A DNA stretch of 64,000 nucleotides from JBAXTE01 sp963556065 (GTDB lineage Bacteria; Bacteroidota; Bacteroidia; Bacteroidales; WCHB1-69), in assembly GCA_963556065.3 (NCBI GenBank), contig CAUVYH020000017.1:186001-250000 (forward strand). Reading direction: 5' to 3'. The notes below the pieces were generated by a model. It was not told the DNA's origin. It was given only the letters and a program-made list of their open reading frames with translations, and searched no databases. A program made the position numbers and the translations under genes. Of the stretch, positions 34,949 through 44,580 are shown one piece after another; within the stretch, counting starts at the first letter, position 1; every line of letters begins with the position of its first letter.

Positions 34949-35809
34949 ATGAGACAACTAAAAATATCAAAATCAATTACGAACCGCGAAACGGCTTCTC
35001 TCGATAAATATCTTCAGGATATAGGTAAAGAGGAGATGATTACGCCGGCAGAAGAAGTTGATTTAGCTCGTAGAATTAAAGCAGGAGATGAAAAAGCACT
35101 CGAAAAACTCACTAAAGCGAATCTTCGATTTGTAGTATCTGTAGCCAAGCAATATCAAAATCAAGGGTTGAGTCTTCCCGATCTCATTAATGAAGGCAAT
35201 GTGGGACTTATTAAAGCAGCTCGTCGTTTTGACGAAACCAGAGGTTTTAAGTTTATTTCGTATGCTGTTTGGTGGATACGTCAGGCAATTTTGCAAGGCA
35301 TTGCCGAACAGTCCAGAATGGTGCGTTTGCCTTTAAACCAGGTGGGATCGCTCAATAAGTTGAAAAAAGAAATTTCCGTATTGGAGCAAAAACTAGAGCG
35401 GCCGCCAACGGTAAAAGAACTTAGTGACTCGTTAGATATGCCGGAGCATAAAGTAGTTGATTTTATGAAAATAAACTCAAATACTATATCTATGGATGCA
35501 CCGATAGCTCCAGATGAAGACACAAAATTCATTGATACTTTTGTTGGTACCGAAAATCAAGAGACCGATTTGACGCTAATGCAAGAGTCGCTTACCAGCG
35601 AGCTTAAACGAACGGTAGCTTCTTTAAGTGAAAAAGAAAAAGAAGTGCTTTTTATGTATTTTGGAATTGGGCATAACCATGAATATACATTGGAAGAAAT
35701 TGGAGCACAATTTGATTTAACTCGTGAACGAGTGCGACAAATTAAAGAAAAAGCAATTCGGAGACTAAAACATAACAATAAAAGTAAAAACCTAAAAGCT
35801 TACTTATAA
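34949..35809 (+). CDS. rpoD: Primary RNA polymerase sigma factor of Bacteroidota type
   Basis: This 286-residue sigma-70 family factor lacks the long region 1.1 and non-conserved insert, as is normal for the primary sigma of Bacteroidota. Region 1.2 begins with LDKYLQDIGKEEMITPAEEV. Region 2 shows NLRFVVSVAKQYQNQGLSLP, DLINEGNVGLIKAARRFD and FKFISYAVWWIRQAI. Region 3 follows, and region 4 ends with TLEEIGAQFDLTRERVRQIK. This factor recognises the TTTG/TAnnTTTG promoters seen through the window. AAGGAGA at 34938-34944 is a good ribosome-binding site, stronger than most here. Confidence 0.96.
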   Translation: MRQLKISKSITNRETASLDKYLQDIGKEEMITPAEEVDLARRIKAGDEKALEKLTKANLRFVVSVAKQYQNQGLSLPDLINEGNVGLIKAARRFDETRGFKFISYAVWWIRQAILQGIAEQSRMVRLPLNQVGSLNKLKKEISVLEQKLERPPTVKELSDSLDMPEHKVVDFMKINSNTISMDAPIAPDEDTKFIDTFVGTENQETDLTLMQESLTSELKRTVASLSEKEKEVLFMYFGIGHNHEYTLEEIGAQFDLTRERVRQIKEKAIRRLKHNNKSKNLKAYL

Positions 35810-35843
35810 GGTAATAATTTTCCCTGATGCACTTTTGTGAATC

Positions 35844-35876
35844 AAAGGGGTTGTTGAAAAAGGCAGCCCCTTTTTT
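35844..35876 (+). terminator. Intrinsic terminator after rpoD
   Basis: AAAGGGGTTG pairs with CAGCCCCTTT (one G-T pair) and is followed by a T run, 35 bases after the rpoD stop. Confidence 0.75.
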
Positions 35877-35981
35877 CTTTTTTTGAGTTTTTAACACTAT
35901 CTGTTGATAAAATAACAAAAAAAAATTCTCTATTTCAAATAGTATAAGGATATTTGCAAACAAATTCCAGAATATCAAAAC

Positions 35982-37592
35982 ATGTCAACAACAAGGTATA
36001 TTTTCGTTACAGGCGGAGTCGCTTCTTCTTTAGGAAAGGGCATTATATCGGCGTCATTAGCCAAATTATTAAAGGCTCGCGGATTTTCGGTAACCATTCA
36101 AAAGTTAGACCCATACATTAATATTGATCCGGGGACTCTTAATCCGTATGAACACGGGGAATGTTTTGTAACTGATGATGGTGCCGAAACAGACCTTGAT
36201 TTGGGGCATTACGAACGTTTTTCAAATACGCCAACCTCGCAAGATAACAATGTAACTACCGGAAGAATATATCAAACGGTTATCAATAAAGAACGCAGGG
36301 GTGATTATTTGGGAGAGACGGTGCAGGTAGTTCCTCATATCACCGATGAGATAAAAAATAACATTAAAAAATTGGGAGCCAATAACAAATTTGAATTTGT
36401 TATTACCGAAATTGGCGGCACCGTCGGTGATATTGAATCTTTTCCCTTTATAGAGGCAGTACGCCAGATGAAATGGGAGATGGGCAACAAATGTATTGGT
36501 ATTCATCTTACGTTGGTCCCATATTTAGCTGCAGCAGGAGAATTAAAAACTAAACCGACCCAGCATTCGGTAAAAAAATTACTCGAACAAGGAGTTCAGC
36601 CTGATATTATCGTGTGTCGTACCGAACATTCATTGAGTGATGGAATGCGTAACAAAATAGCTTTGTTCTGTAATGTAGATCCAACATCTGTAATGGAATC
36701 GATTGATGCAGAGACAATTTATGATGTGCCGTTATTGATGTTTCAGGAAGGGCTTGACAAGGAGGTGCTTCGCAAAATGGGGGTAGATCATGCTCCGGCT
36801 CCGGATTTGCTGCTGTGGAATAATTTTTTGCAAAAACTGAAGAATCCAACAACGACCGTTACCATTGCTTTAGTTGGAAAGTATGTAGAACTTAAAGATG
36901 CTTATAAATCGATTAATGAATCATTTGTACATGCGGGAGCTTCAAATTTATGTAAAGTGAATATAAAACTTGTTCATTCAGAATTTTTGGAAGAGGAAAA
37001 TGTAAGCGAAAAACTTCAGGATGTACATGGAATATTAGTCGCTCCAGGCTTTGGAGCCAGAGGGATTGAAGGAAAAATACTAGCCGTGAAGTATGCCCGT
37101 GAAAACAAAATTCCATTTTTTGGCATTTGCTTAGGAATGCAATGTGCTGTGATTGAATTTGCACGTAATGTTATTGGATGGAAACCTGCTCACACAACCG
37201 AAATAGATTCCAAAACGCCCTATCCTGTCATTGATATTATGGAAGAACAAAAAGGACTCGATGAATTAGGGGGAACGATGCGGTTGGGTGCTTATCCCTG
37301 CGACATTAAAGAAAACACTTTGGCGTATGAAGTCTATAATAAGGCGAATATTTTCGAACGTCATCGTCATCGTTTTGAGTTTAATAACAATTATGTTGAG
37401 GAATTTACGGAAGCAGGAATGGTTTTTTCAGGAATAAATCCAAATAAAAACTTGGTGGAAATCGTTGAGATTCCAAGTCACCCATGGTTTATTGGAGTGC
37501 AATTTCATCCCGAATACAAAAGTACGGTGGCTAATCATCATCCGTTATTTGTTCATTTTGTTAAAGCAGCTATTGAGCATCAGAACAAATAA
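35982..37592 (+). CDS. pyrG: CTP synthase
   Basis: This 536-residue enzyme makes CTP from UTP, ATP and glutamine. The N-terminal synthetase domain (about 1-270) starts with the P-loop-like TGGVASSLGKG and contains CFVTDDGAETDLDLGHYERF in parts. The C-terminal class I glutamine amidotransferase domain (about 290-536) has the nucleophile Cys in GICLGMQCA and the His-x-Glu pair in VQFHPEYKS. Length and motifs are canonical. It is transcribed singly between two terminators. Confidence 0.98.
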   Translation: MSTTRYIFVTGGVASSLGKGIISASLAKLLKARGFSVTIQKLDPYINIDPGTLNPYEHGECFVTDDGAETDLDLGHYERFSNTPTSQDNNVTTGRIYQTVINKERRGDYLGETVQVVPHITDEIKNNIKKLGANNKFEFVITEIGGTVGDIESFPFIEAVRQMKWEMGNKCIGIHLTLVPYLAAAGELKTKPTQHSVKKLLEQGVQPDIIVCRTEHSLSDGMRNKIALFCNVDPTSVMESIDAETIYDVPLLMFQEGLDKEVLRKMGVDHAPAPDLLLWNNFLQKLKNPTTTVTIALVGKYVELKDAYKSINESFVHAGASNLCKVNIKLVHSEFLEEENVSEKLQDVHGILVAPGFGARGIEGKILAVKYARENKIPFFGICLGMQCAVIEFARNVIGWKPAHTTEIDSKTPYPVIDIMEEQKGLDELGGTMRLGAYPCDIKENTLAYEVYNKANIFERHRHRFEFNNNYVEEFTEAGMVFSGINPNKNLVEIVEIPSHPWFIGVQFHPEYKSTVANHHPLFVHFVKAAIEHQNK

Positions 37593-37597
37593 TTGAT

Positions 37598-37624
37598 AAA
37601 AAACGACTTTGGTCGTTTTTTTTA
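37598..37624 (+). terminator. Intrinsic terminator after pyrG
   Basis: AAAAAACGAC pairs with GTCGTTTTTT across loop TTTG and runs into further T residues, 6 bases after the pyrG stop. Confidence 0.8.
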
Positions 37625-37728
37625 TGCTGAAAGCAACATTGTTACAGAAAAATTACTCTTAAAATAAGAACATTTTTTCTTGTTTTAAAAAATAATTTTA
37701 CCTTTACACAAATACTAAACTGAAAGTT

Positions 37729-40293
37729 ATGAAAAAAACAACTACCTTATTTTTAATTTTATGGGCTTTAAGCGCAAACTTATTTTCACAGTCAAATTAT
37801 AGCTGGATATTCAATTCCGGAGCAAGCGGTGATGACCAAGCTGTGGCTGTAACTACAGATGGTTCCGGAAATGTGTTTGTTGCCGGTTATTTTACCGGAA
37901 CCGTTAGTTTTGGGACGACTAATTTAACATCTACCGGTGATAAAGATATGTTTTTAGTGAAACTCAACAGTAGTGGAGTTATTCAATGGGCCAAAAAGGG
38001 AGGTGGAGCGGCTGCCGATCAAGCTATAGATATAAAATGCGATGCCAGTAATAATATTTACACGTTGGGGTGGCACGAAGGCAGCGCTACTTTTGGAACC
38101 ACAACCATTGATAATACAAATGGAGCTAAAAGTTTCATTACCAAATGGGATAATAGCGGGAATGTTCTTTCAGCCATTAATTTGGGAGGTTATGGTAAAT
38201 CATTCACACTCGATGCTTCAAATAATATTTACTTAGCTTCGGTATATAGCGGAACGATAAAAGTAATTTCAACTTCATATACCAGTCATGGACTTAATGA
38301 TACTTATATTGCAAAAATCACTGCTGCAGGAAGTGAATCTTGGGTCAAAACAATGTGGAGCACAGATGGTAATGAAACGCCGATTGCAATTGCACTTACT
38401 TCTGGGGATAGTGTTTTGGTAACAGGAAGATTCGGCTCAACAATTAATTTTGATGGATCTACCTTGGTAACCGCAAATAATGGAGGGGCAACCAGTGAGG
38501 ACCTGATTCTGGTTAAGTACTCAAATACAGGTAATTTTGTATGGTATAAGCAATTTGATGGAAGCATGTCAAGTTACAGTGCTCCAAAATCGCTTATTAC
38601 CGATGCGAGTGGTAATATTTACATTGCCGGAAGCTACACCACATCGATAAATTTCTATTCAAATTATTTTACTGCGGCAGGGAGTAGCGATCTTTTTATT
38701 ACTAAGCTCGCTTCTGACGGAGCGTCGGCACTATGGTCCAAGAAAGTGGGGGGTACTGGTGCTGATGCTGCATTAGCATTGGGCCTTGATAATAGCAATA
38801 ATGTTTATTTTACCGGATATTACACGAATGAGCTCGTTTTTGAAACGATAACTCTTCCGAACAACACAAATAGTAATATTTATTTGGCAAAATACAATTC
38901 CTCCGGAATTTTCCAATGGGCAAAATATGCTGGAGGGACAGGAGAAGATGGTGGTTTGGGCATTAATGTACTCTCGGATGGAAGCGCTATAATTTGTGGT
39001 AAATTTAGTAACAGTGCTGTATTTCATGGTACAACAATTAGCTCAAACGGATTGCAGGATATGTTTGTCGCCAAATCTGCGAGCACATACACTGCACGGT
39101 TAAGCACTGCGTTTAGTGCAAATACGACAACGGTAATGGAAGGGGCTCAAATTTCATTTACCGACCAAAGTACAGGAACTCCAAATCATTGGGCATGGTC
39201 GTTTCCTGGAGGGACACCAGACACTTCAAATGTGCAAAATCCGATAGTCACTTATAATACACAGGGAACCTATGCCGTATCTCTTATGTCTTCAAATTCA
39301 TATAGTGAAACAGACCAGCTTACAAAAACTGCTTATATTACGGTTACCCCTTATGTCTCCACTTGCAATGCAGCTCAGTTTGACGGAATCGATGATTATA
39401 TTGATTGCGGAAATCGCTCCTCATTGCGTGTTAATAGCAATTTTACCATCGAAGCTTGGGTTAATCCGACGCAGGAAACAGGGTTTCCTTTCTCGTATCT
39501 TACCAAAACGGCAACTGCTGCAAATGGATATGGAATAGGATATGTAAATGGGAAACTCCGGTTTGTAATCCAACCGACCAATATGCTTATTTCGGCATTG
39601 GATAATATGCCGGGTGCAACTGTCCCGCTCAATGAGTGGTCGCATGTTGCTTGCACTTATGATGGAAAAGATGCCAAAATTTATGTGAATGGTGCTTTGG
39701 TGGAAAGTCAGACTTTGGCAACAAGTGTAACTTCACTTACCTGGAGCACTAATCCGACGGCTGTCTATATTGGCAAATGTACCAATTATGACGGTTCCTT
39801 GTTCTTTAACGGGGGGGTAGATGATGTTCGTATTTGGAAAACAACACGAACTGAGGCGGAAATAGATGCCAATAAAGATGTAAAACTTTTAGGAACGGAG
39901 GCAAATCTGGCAGCATATTGGAAGCTTGATGAAGGCACGGGAACAACGGCTGGAGATGTTACAGCTAATAATTATGACGGTACTCTGAAAAATGGAACGG
40001 CATGGGTAACAACAAATCATTCATGCTTCGGAGTGGGAGTTGAAGAAAATAACAATCATCAGCAGATACTTTCCATTTATCCGAATCCTTCATCACAGAC
40101 TATTACTTTGGATTATCGCTCATCTAAAACCACTCAAGCGACAATTTTCGATATCACAGGAAAAATAATTGCTACTTTTGAACTGACCTCCGATAAAACA
40201 ACTTTCGATATCACTTCACTTAATTCGGGGCTTTATTTTATTCGAATTGCCAACAATGAGAATGTTGAAGTTCAACGGTTTATAAAACGATAA
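37729..40293 (+). CDS. Secreted SBBP-propeller/PKD/LamG protein with T9SS type A sorting domain
   Basis: This 854-residue exported protein has a signal peptide (about 1-20). Residues 25-450 hold repeated SBBP-type beta-propeller units with the cores DGSGNVFVAGYFTG, DASNNIYLASVYSG, DASGNIYIAGSYTT and DNSNNVYFTGYYTN. A PKD domain follows (about 460-545; WAWSFPGGTP), then a LamG/concanavalin-like domain (about 550-755; FTIEAWVNPTQ, YVNGALVESQ, VDDVRIWKTTRTEAEI). Last is a T9SS type A sorting domain (about 780-854; LSIYPNPSSQTITL, LNSGLYFIRI). It should be a surface adhesin or glycan-binding protein. No catalytic domain is seen. It is transcribed alone. Confidence 0.9.
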   Translation: MKKTTTLFLILWALSANLFSQSNYSWIFNSGASGDDQAVAVTTDGSGNVFVAGYFTGTVSFGTTNLTSTGDKDMFLVKLNSSGVIQWAKKGGGAAADQAIDIKCDASNNIYTLGWHEGSATFGTTTIDNTNGAKSFITKWDNSGNVLSAINLGGYGKSFTLDASNNIYLASVYSGTIKVISTSYTSHGLNDTYIAKITAAGSESWVKTMWSTDGNETPIAIALTSGDSVLVTGRFGSTINFDGSTLVTANNGGATSEDLILVKYSNTGNFVWYKQFDGSMSSYSAPKSLITDASGNIYIAGSYTTSINFYSNYFTAAGSSDLFITKLASDGASALWSKKVGGTGADAALALGLDNSNNVYFTGYYTNELVFETITLPNNTNSNIYLAKYNSSGIFQWAKYAGGTGEDGGLGINVLSDGSAIICGKFSNSAVFHGTTISSNGLQDMFVAKSASTYTARLSTAFSANTTTVMEGAQISFTDQSTGTPNHWAWSFPGGTPDTSNVQNPIVTYNTQGTYAVSLMSSNSYSETDQLTKTAYITVTPYVSTCNAAQFDGIDDYIDCGNRSSLRVNSNFTIEAWVNPTQETGFPFSYLTKTATAANGYGIGYVNGKLRFVIQPTNMLISALDNMPGATVPLNEWSHVACTYDGKDAKIYVNGALVESQTLATSVTSLTWSTNPTAVYIGKCTNYDGSLFFNGGVDDVRIWKTTRTEAEIDANKDVKLLGTEANLAAYWKLDEGTGTTAGDVTANNYDGTLKNGTAWVTTNHSCFGVGVEENNNHQQILSIYPNPSSQTITLDYRSSKTTQATIFDITGKIIATFELTSDKTTFDITSLNSGLYFIRIANNENVEVQRFIKR

Positions 40294-40306
40294 GTTTCAA
40301 TTTGAT

Positions 40307-40350
40307 ATACAAAAAAAGAGTTCCTGTTTTAGGGAACTCTTTTTTTGTAT
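40307..40350. terminator. Bidirectional terminator
   Basis: ATACAAAAAAAGAGTTCC (40307-40324) pairs fully with its complement ending at 40350, around an 8-base loop. It separates the convergent genes at 40293 and 40369. Confidence 0.85.
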
Positions 40351-40368
40351 CATTGTAAATCGACTTTA

Positions 40369-40986
40369 CTATTTTATCAAGCTCAATCCTTCTGTTGCAG
40401 ATTTGTCGTTTGGACGGATTAATAGTGTTTTTGAGAAGAGCACTTTGGCTTCGCGCAGTTTCCCTAAAAAGTAACTATTCCAAGCATACATCAACATTGA
40501 GTCGTAGTCGAATGGATAAAGGTTGGCACAGATTTCAAAATGCTTTTGTGCTTTAGTGTACTCTTTTGAGTTGTAATAGATTAGTCCGAGGTAATAGTTG
40601 GCTTTGGTATTTTGTGGGTCGATTTTTAAAATATTGAGATATTGATCTTTTACTAATTCCCAATTTCCAAGAACAGAAGCGGGCATAATATAACCGAATT
40701 TCGCTTCAATTGAAAACGGGTTTAATTTTATTGCTTTTTCGTAATAGCTTAGGGCTGTTGTTTGCTGACCGATTAAGTAATTTAACCAACCCAAACGTAA
40801 GTTCATCTCATAAGAAGTCTCTTCATATACTCCTTTTATTGAATTTATTGCATCAACATATTTTGAAGCTTTCTCTAATTTGTAACTGTAATCGAAAGCC
40901 ATGATTTGTCCCTGTGTCTGCCCGTTTGCAAAATACATTATCAATGATAATGCAAATAAAATTGATGATTTTTTTAAAATTCCCAT
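40369..40986 (-). CDS. Secreted TPR-repeat protein
   Basis: This 205-residue protein has a signal peptide (about 1-22, FANGQTQG) followed by about five TPR units. The clearest are LGWLNYLIGQQTTALSYYEK near 65-85 and YYLGLIYYNSKEYTKAQKHF near 130-150. TPRs are protein-protein interaction scaffolds. Its first codons overlap the last 13 bases of the barrel-protein gene, so the two are cotranscribed and probably act together in the periplasm. It is the last gene of the minus-strand cluster and ends at the shared terminator. The exact role is unknown. Confidence 0.8.
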   Translation of the reverse strand: MGILKKSSILFALSLIMYFANGQTQGQIMAFDYSYKLEKASKYVDAINSIKGVYEETSYEMNLRLGWLNYLIGQQTTALSYYEKAIKLNPFSIEAKFGYIMPASVLGNWELVKDQYLNILKIDPQNTKANYYLGLIYYNSKEYTKAQKHFEICANLYPFDYDSMLMYAWNSYFLGKLREAKVLFSKTLLIRPNDKSATEGLSLIK

Positions 40987-42308
40987 AGTAACCCTCCTGC
41001 TATTGTTTGTTGATTGAATGAAAAGTTGGATGTAATTGGTTTTGAATCTGTTGTTTTATAAGATTCTTTTATTCCTGTTAATCCTGCATATTGGTATTTC
41101 AATGATAGTTTCACTTTTTTCAGAATCAGGGTCAATGTTGCGTTTCCGACCATGGTATAACTGCTCGGATTGCTGAAGAAAAGGTACCCGTTTCCAATCT
41201 GGCTATCCTGGATATTGCCGACATAAAAGGTCGTTTCTCCCCAAAGTTTAGAGAATAGTTTCCCTCCGATTTTTGCAGTCGCATAAAGTTTGTTAAGTTC
41301 ATAGTTTGGAGCGAAAAGACTATCGACACCTTGCGCCATGTTATAGGTAACGGCTCCGACCAAGTATAAATTCTGGTTCGAGCATGGAAACCAAGTGATG
41401 CCCGTTTGAGCCTGTACGTGGGTTTTATTATTGAATCTATTGCTCGATACTTCGCCGGAAAAAACAAGATTCCGATGATACTTTTCAAAACCAATTCCCA
41501 TGATGGCATCCCTTGTAGTAAAGGAAGTGGTGTCCCTTCGTCTTGGTTTGGTTGCAACTCCCGAAGATCCGCTCATGGAAATTGCATGATAAAAAGGGGT
41601 GAGGATGAATCCACGAAAAATGCGGATTCTTGGATTTATATAAAATTGCAACGTATTGATAGAAAGTTCAGTGGTAGTGGCCTCCTGTTCTTTATAAATG
41701 TATTCTGTCAGGGATGTCCCCATGGTGGTAACCCCATAAAAAATGGTCATCCAAGGAGTTAGCTGATTGGTTAACCCAACAAAACCATACGTCAATGCAT
41801 TGTTTTTGGTTGAGGTCTCTTTCACATATTCACTTTCTTTGGCAAGAGGAGTAGGCGAATAGCTACATGCTGGTGAATATCCGATTTCCGCATACAATCC
41901 ACTAAAAAAAGGACTTTTCTTATATAGCGCATTTTCCCGAAGGCTATCGCAGAGTTTTCTTCCCATCATCTCGGCATCAGCATTTCGGCCCATGTATTTG
42001 TAAGATAAATAGAGATAGCTATTGGTAAATTCGTCGCTCGAATTGAATTTGTGGGCTTTTTCCAAGAGTATAATCGCTTTTGAATACTTGCCCTGATAAA
42101 AATAGGCAATACCCATCCGCACTCGGAGATAGAAGTAATCATGGCCATTGCTTAATCCGATATTTCCAACTGCAATCAAGGAATCCCATTGAGAGGTGTA
42201 ATAGTATTGCAGGGTCTGTTGCTCCAAGTTAATATAATCTATGCCCTTTTGAGATTTCCCCCAAAAAGAAATTGAAATAAGCAAAAAGAGGAGTATCGTT
42301 CTACGCAT
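40974..42308 (-). CDS. TPR plus outer-membrane beta-barrel protein, YaiO-like
   Basis: This 444-residue protein has a signal peptide (about 1-19), an N-terminal TPR part (about 25-145; RVRMGIAYFYQGKYSKAIIL, NSYLYLSYKYMGRNADAEMM) and a C-terminal barrel of about 300 residues. The barrel shows alternating strands such as LYAEIGYSPACS, YGFVGLTNQLTPWMTIFYGV and LKYQYAGLTG, ending QTIAGGLLWEF with a terminal Phe, as in outer-membrane proteins. The layout recalls YaiO-family proteins. It starts 1 base after the urea transporter-M23 gene, in the same cluster. A role in passing the cluster's product or cleaved cell-wall material through the outer membrane is inference. Confidence 0.8.
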   Translation of the reverse strand: MRRTILLFLLISISFWGKSQKGIDYINLEQQTLQYYYTSQWDSLIAVGNIGLSNGHDYFYLRVRMGIAYFYQGKYSKAIILLEKAHKFNSSDEFTNSYLYLSYKYMGRNADAEMMGRKLCDSLRENALYKKSPFFSGLYAEIGYSPACSYSPTPLAKESEYVKETSTKNNALTYGFVGLTNQLTPWMTIFYGVTTMGTSLTEYIYKEQEATTTELSINTLQFYINPRIRIFRGFILTPFYHAISMSGSSGVATKPRRRDTTSFTTRDAIMGIGFEKYHRNLVFSGEVSSNRFNNKTHVQAQTGITWFPCSNQNLYLVGAVTYNMAQGVDSLFAPNYELNKLYATAKIGGKLFSKLWGETTFYVGNIQDSQIGNGYLFFSNPSSYTMVGNATLTLILKKVKLSLKYQYAGLTGIKESYKTTDSKPITSNFSFNQQTIAGGLLWEF

Positions 42309-42309
42309 A

Positions 42310-43926
42310 TTAGTCCTGATTGTTTATCGTTCGATGAATGTTAATCTGTTTATATCTGAATTTCTTTTGTTTAATGCTGAATTCTATTTTTTCAAGGCCA
42401 AAGTTAGTGAATTCCAAATCAAACAGGATCTTTCTCAACTCAATCCGGTGGACTCCAAAAGTGATTTTTGATTGAATATTGATCAAGCTTTTGCTGAAAT
42501 CTTCGGTTTTTTTAAGATACGTCGCTTCATATTTCGAATGCATAAAGAGGACGATTGGAGCCAGAAAATCCTGTATAACCATCAACGGCTTGAGATTTAC
42601 GAGCGCCAATGGCAAGGCATCTTCAATCTTTAATTCTTGGTAGAAACCCAAGGATATCCGGTACAGGGAAAGATAAAAATAGAACAGTTCGCTCTTTTTG
42701 TTACCGTAAAACTTAGTAAACATAAATACTTTGCCATCGGTATGATAGTATGCTGCAGATTTGGTCTGGCTGCAATAAAGGTAGCTATTGTTGTAATAAT
42801 CCACCAGCACTTCCCAAGTGATGGTTTTTGAAGTGTTTGCGGAGATGTCGGTGACTTCGAAGCTGATTGTTTGTCCGGGGACAAACTTCAAGGCATCCCT
42901 TATAGATTGAGTGGGGTTGATGTTCGACACCCGCTGGCCTTTGGTGGGGATGTCAAAGAAATGAATCTTGAATTTTTTCTGATTATGCTCTATATAATGA
43001 GAAATTGGATATTGAATAGTTGTGGAACCGATATAGGGCAACGATTGCAGCTGAAAATGCACATGCGGTTGCGGCGATCTGCCTGAATTTCCACAGAGGG
43101 CCACCACATCGCCACGTTTTACATAGTCGCCGATGGAAACCTTGAAACTCTCTTTTTTAAGGTGACTGAGGTTGCAGTAGAGCCCTTCGGCATGCCTTAT
43201 GATGATCGTGTTTCCCCAGTTGTGTTCCAGATCTACGTTTCCAATCGGATTGTCGTCGATGTTGTCGATAATGTTTTCCACCCAGCCGTCCCCAGGAGCA
43301 TATACTGGCTTTTGGTAACAGAAATAACTGTTTTTGTTGAAAATATTGCCGTGGCAAAATTGTTTTTGCTCATTTTCAATTTCAAAATCCCAAGCATGCC
43401 GCCATTCGTCACGGTGGGTGATTTTTCCATCATAACCCTGTGTGACCACCCATTCGTCCCTAACGGGTAGTTCTAATGGATAATAAACCGATTTGCTGAA
43501 ACGCGCGGAATAATTTTGTTGATTGTAAAGGTTTAATTCCGGACTGTAGTTTTGCTCGATTACCAGCTGAAGACGCTTTGAGCTTTGCACCCGATACCTC
43601 AAAATATAAAGAAACAGGATGACAATAAGGTTGAAGGGCAATGAATAGATTTGCAACTGATAGACATTGAATATCTCGGAGAAGGCTGCAATAAGCACGG
43701 CGATCAGGGGCGTTAAAATCACCACCCACAAATAGGTATAACGCGAAGCTACGATAAAAAATCCGCCAAGGGCGATAGAGGTGAGGATGAAATTGAATCC
43801 TACATATCCGTGGCTTAGTTGCGTGATATCAGCCCCAATAAAAGAATAGAAAAAAATACGCGGTGAAAAAACTAAGCAGCGACAACGAAAAAGCGATTCG
43901 GGAATAAAACAGCAATCCGATGGCAA
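42310..43926 (-). pseudogene. C-terminal part of a frameshifted urea transporter-M23 peptidase fusion
   Basis: This frame carries the second half of a urea-transporter membrane domain (GYVGFNFILTSIALGGFF, then further helices) followed by an M23 (LytM-type) peptidase domain. The peptidase metal motifs are HxxxD in RHAWDFE and HxH in PHVHFQ. A domain of about 200 residues with no known name closes the protein. The first 30 or so codons, before FYSFIGAD, are out of frame and not part of the protein, and the start codon would be TTG. Removing one T from a run of seven at 43852-43858 joins it to the frame at 43829-44551, giving one protein of 746 residues. M23 enzymes cut peptidoglycan cross-bridges outside the inner membrane. 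Confidence 0.85.
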
Positions 43927-44551
43927 TCATTACCCCTGCAAATACGGAGTTTTGGAAAAAGATCGCTCCCAACGAACGGAAGTAGGTAATCAGCGAATCG
44001 TGAACCGGCAAATTGCCGAACCAGTGATAGATATCCAGAAACCTCTGTCCGCCTATGGCATAGAGCTCATTATACATAAAGACTCCTCGCTGGCTGATTT
44101 CGAGATGATTGAACTGTCGTGTGGCAAGCATAACAATCCATAAAGCAAATATAAACGGAATACTTAAATAGGGTAACCCAAACTTGCTCGTCATCCCATC
44201 AATGGTGATGGTAAAGAACAAGGTGAGAAGCACGGCAATAAACAGTACAATATAAAACTCGATACTTGGGGCAAAATAGACCCCGATGCCCAAGCCGACC
44301 AACAGCGCGTTGAATCCGTAATAACCATTTTTTATGTATGATCTGTTGAATCCGATTATGAATGCAAGGATATTTGTAAGGACTACGGCCAATAAACCGG
44401 CAAGACCACTCCAAACGTCGAGGAAACTCACGCAAAGCAAGATGCCGGCAAACCACAGGTTGTTCGAGAAAAATACTTGTGAGTAGCTGAGTAAAACGCT
44501 TTTAATCGTGGTTTTTGAGTTATTGAAAATTGATTTTGCCGATATGGTCAT
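43829..44551 (-). pseudogene. N-terminal part of the urea transporter-M23 fusion, cut by a frameshift
   Basis: As written, 240 residues ending with FFYWG. It is the first half and part of the second half of an SLC14/UT-type urea transporter: about eight hydrophobic helices and the family motif NGYYGFNALLVGLGIG near residue 80. UT proteins have two such repeats, and the second (GYVGFNFILTSIALGG) lies in the next frame. Frame is lost at a seven-base T run (minus strand), and six T would restore AYFFYSFIGADITQLSH. It starts 29 bases after the decarboxylase gene. The fused transporter would pass urea-like solutes through the inner membrane and hold the M23 domain at its outer face. Confidence 0.85.
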
Positions 44552-44580
44552 TCTTCTTATTTAATCGATTGATTGAAATA

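Noticed and set aside
41132..41557. 141-codon minus-strand frame and the 118-codon plus frame at 41406
   Set aside because: Both overlap the TPR/barrel gene in other frames. The barrel gene has a signal peptide and TPR motifs, whereas these do not.
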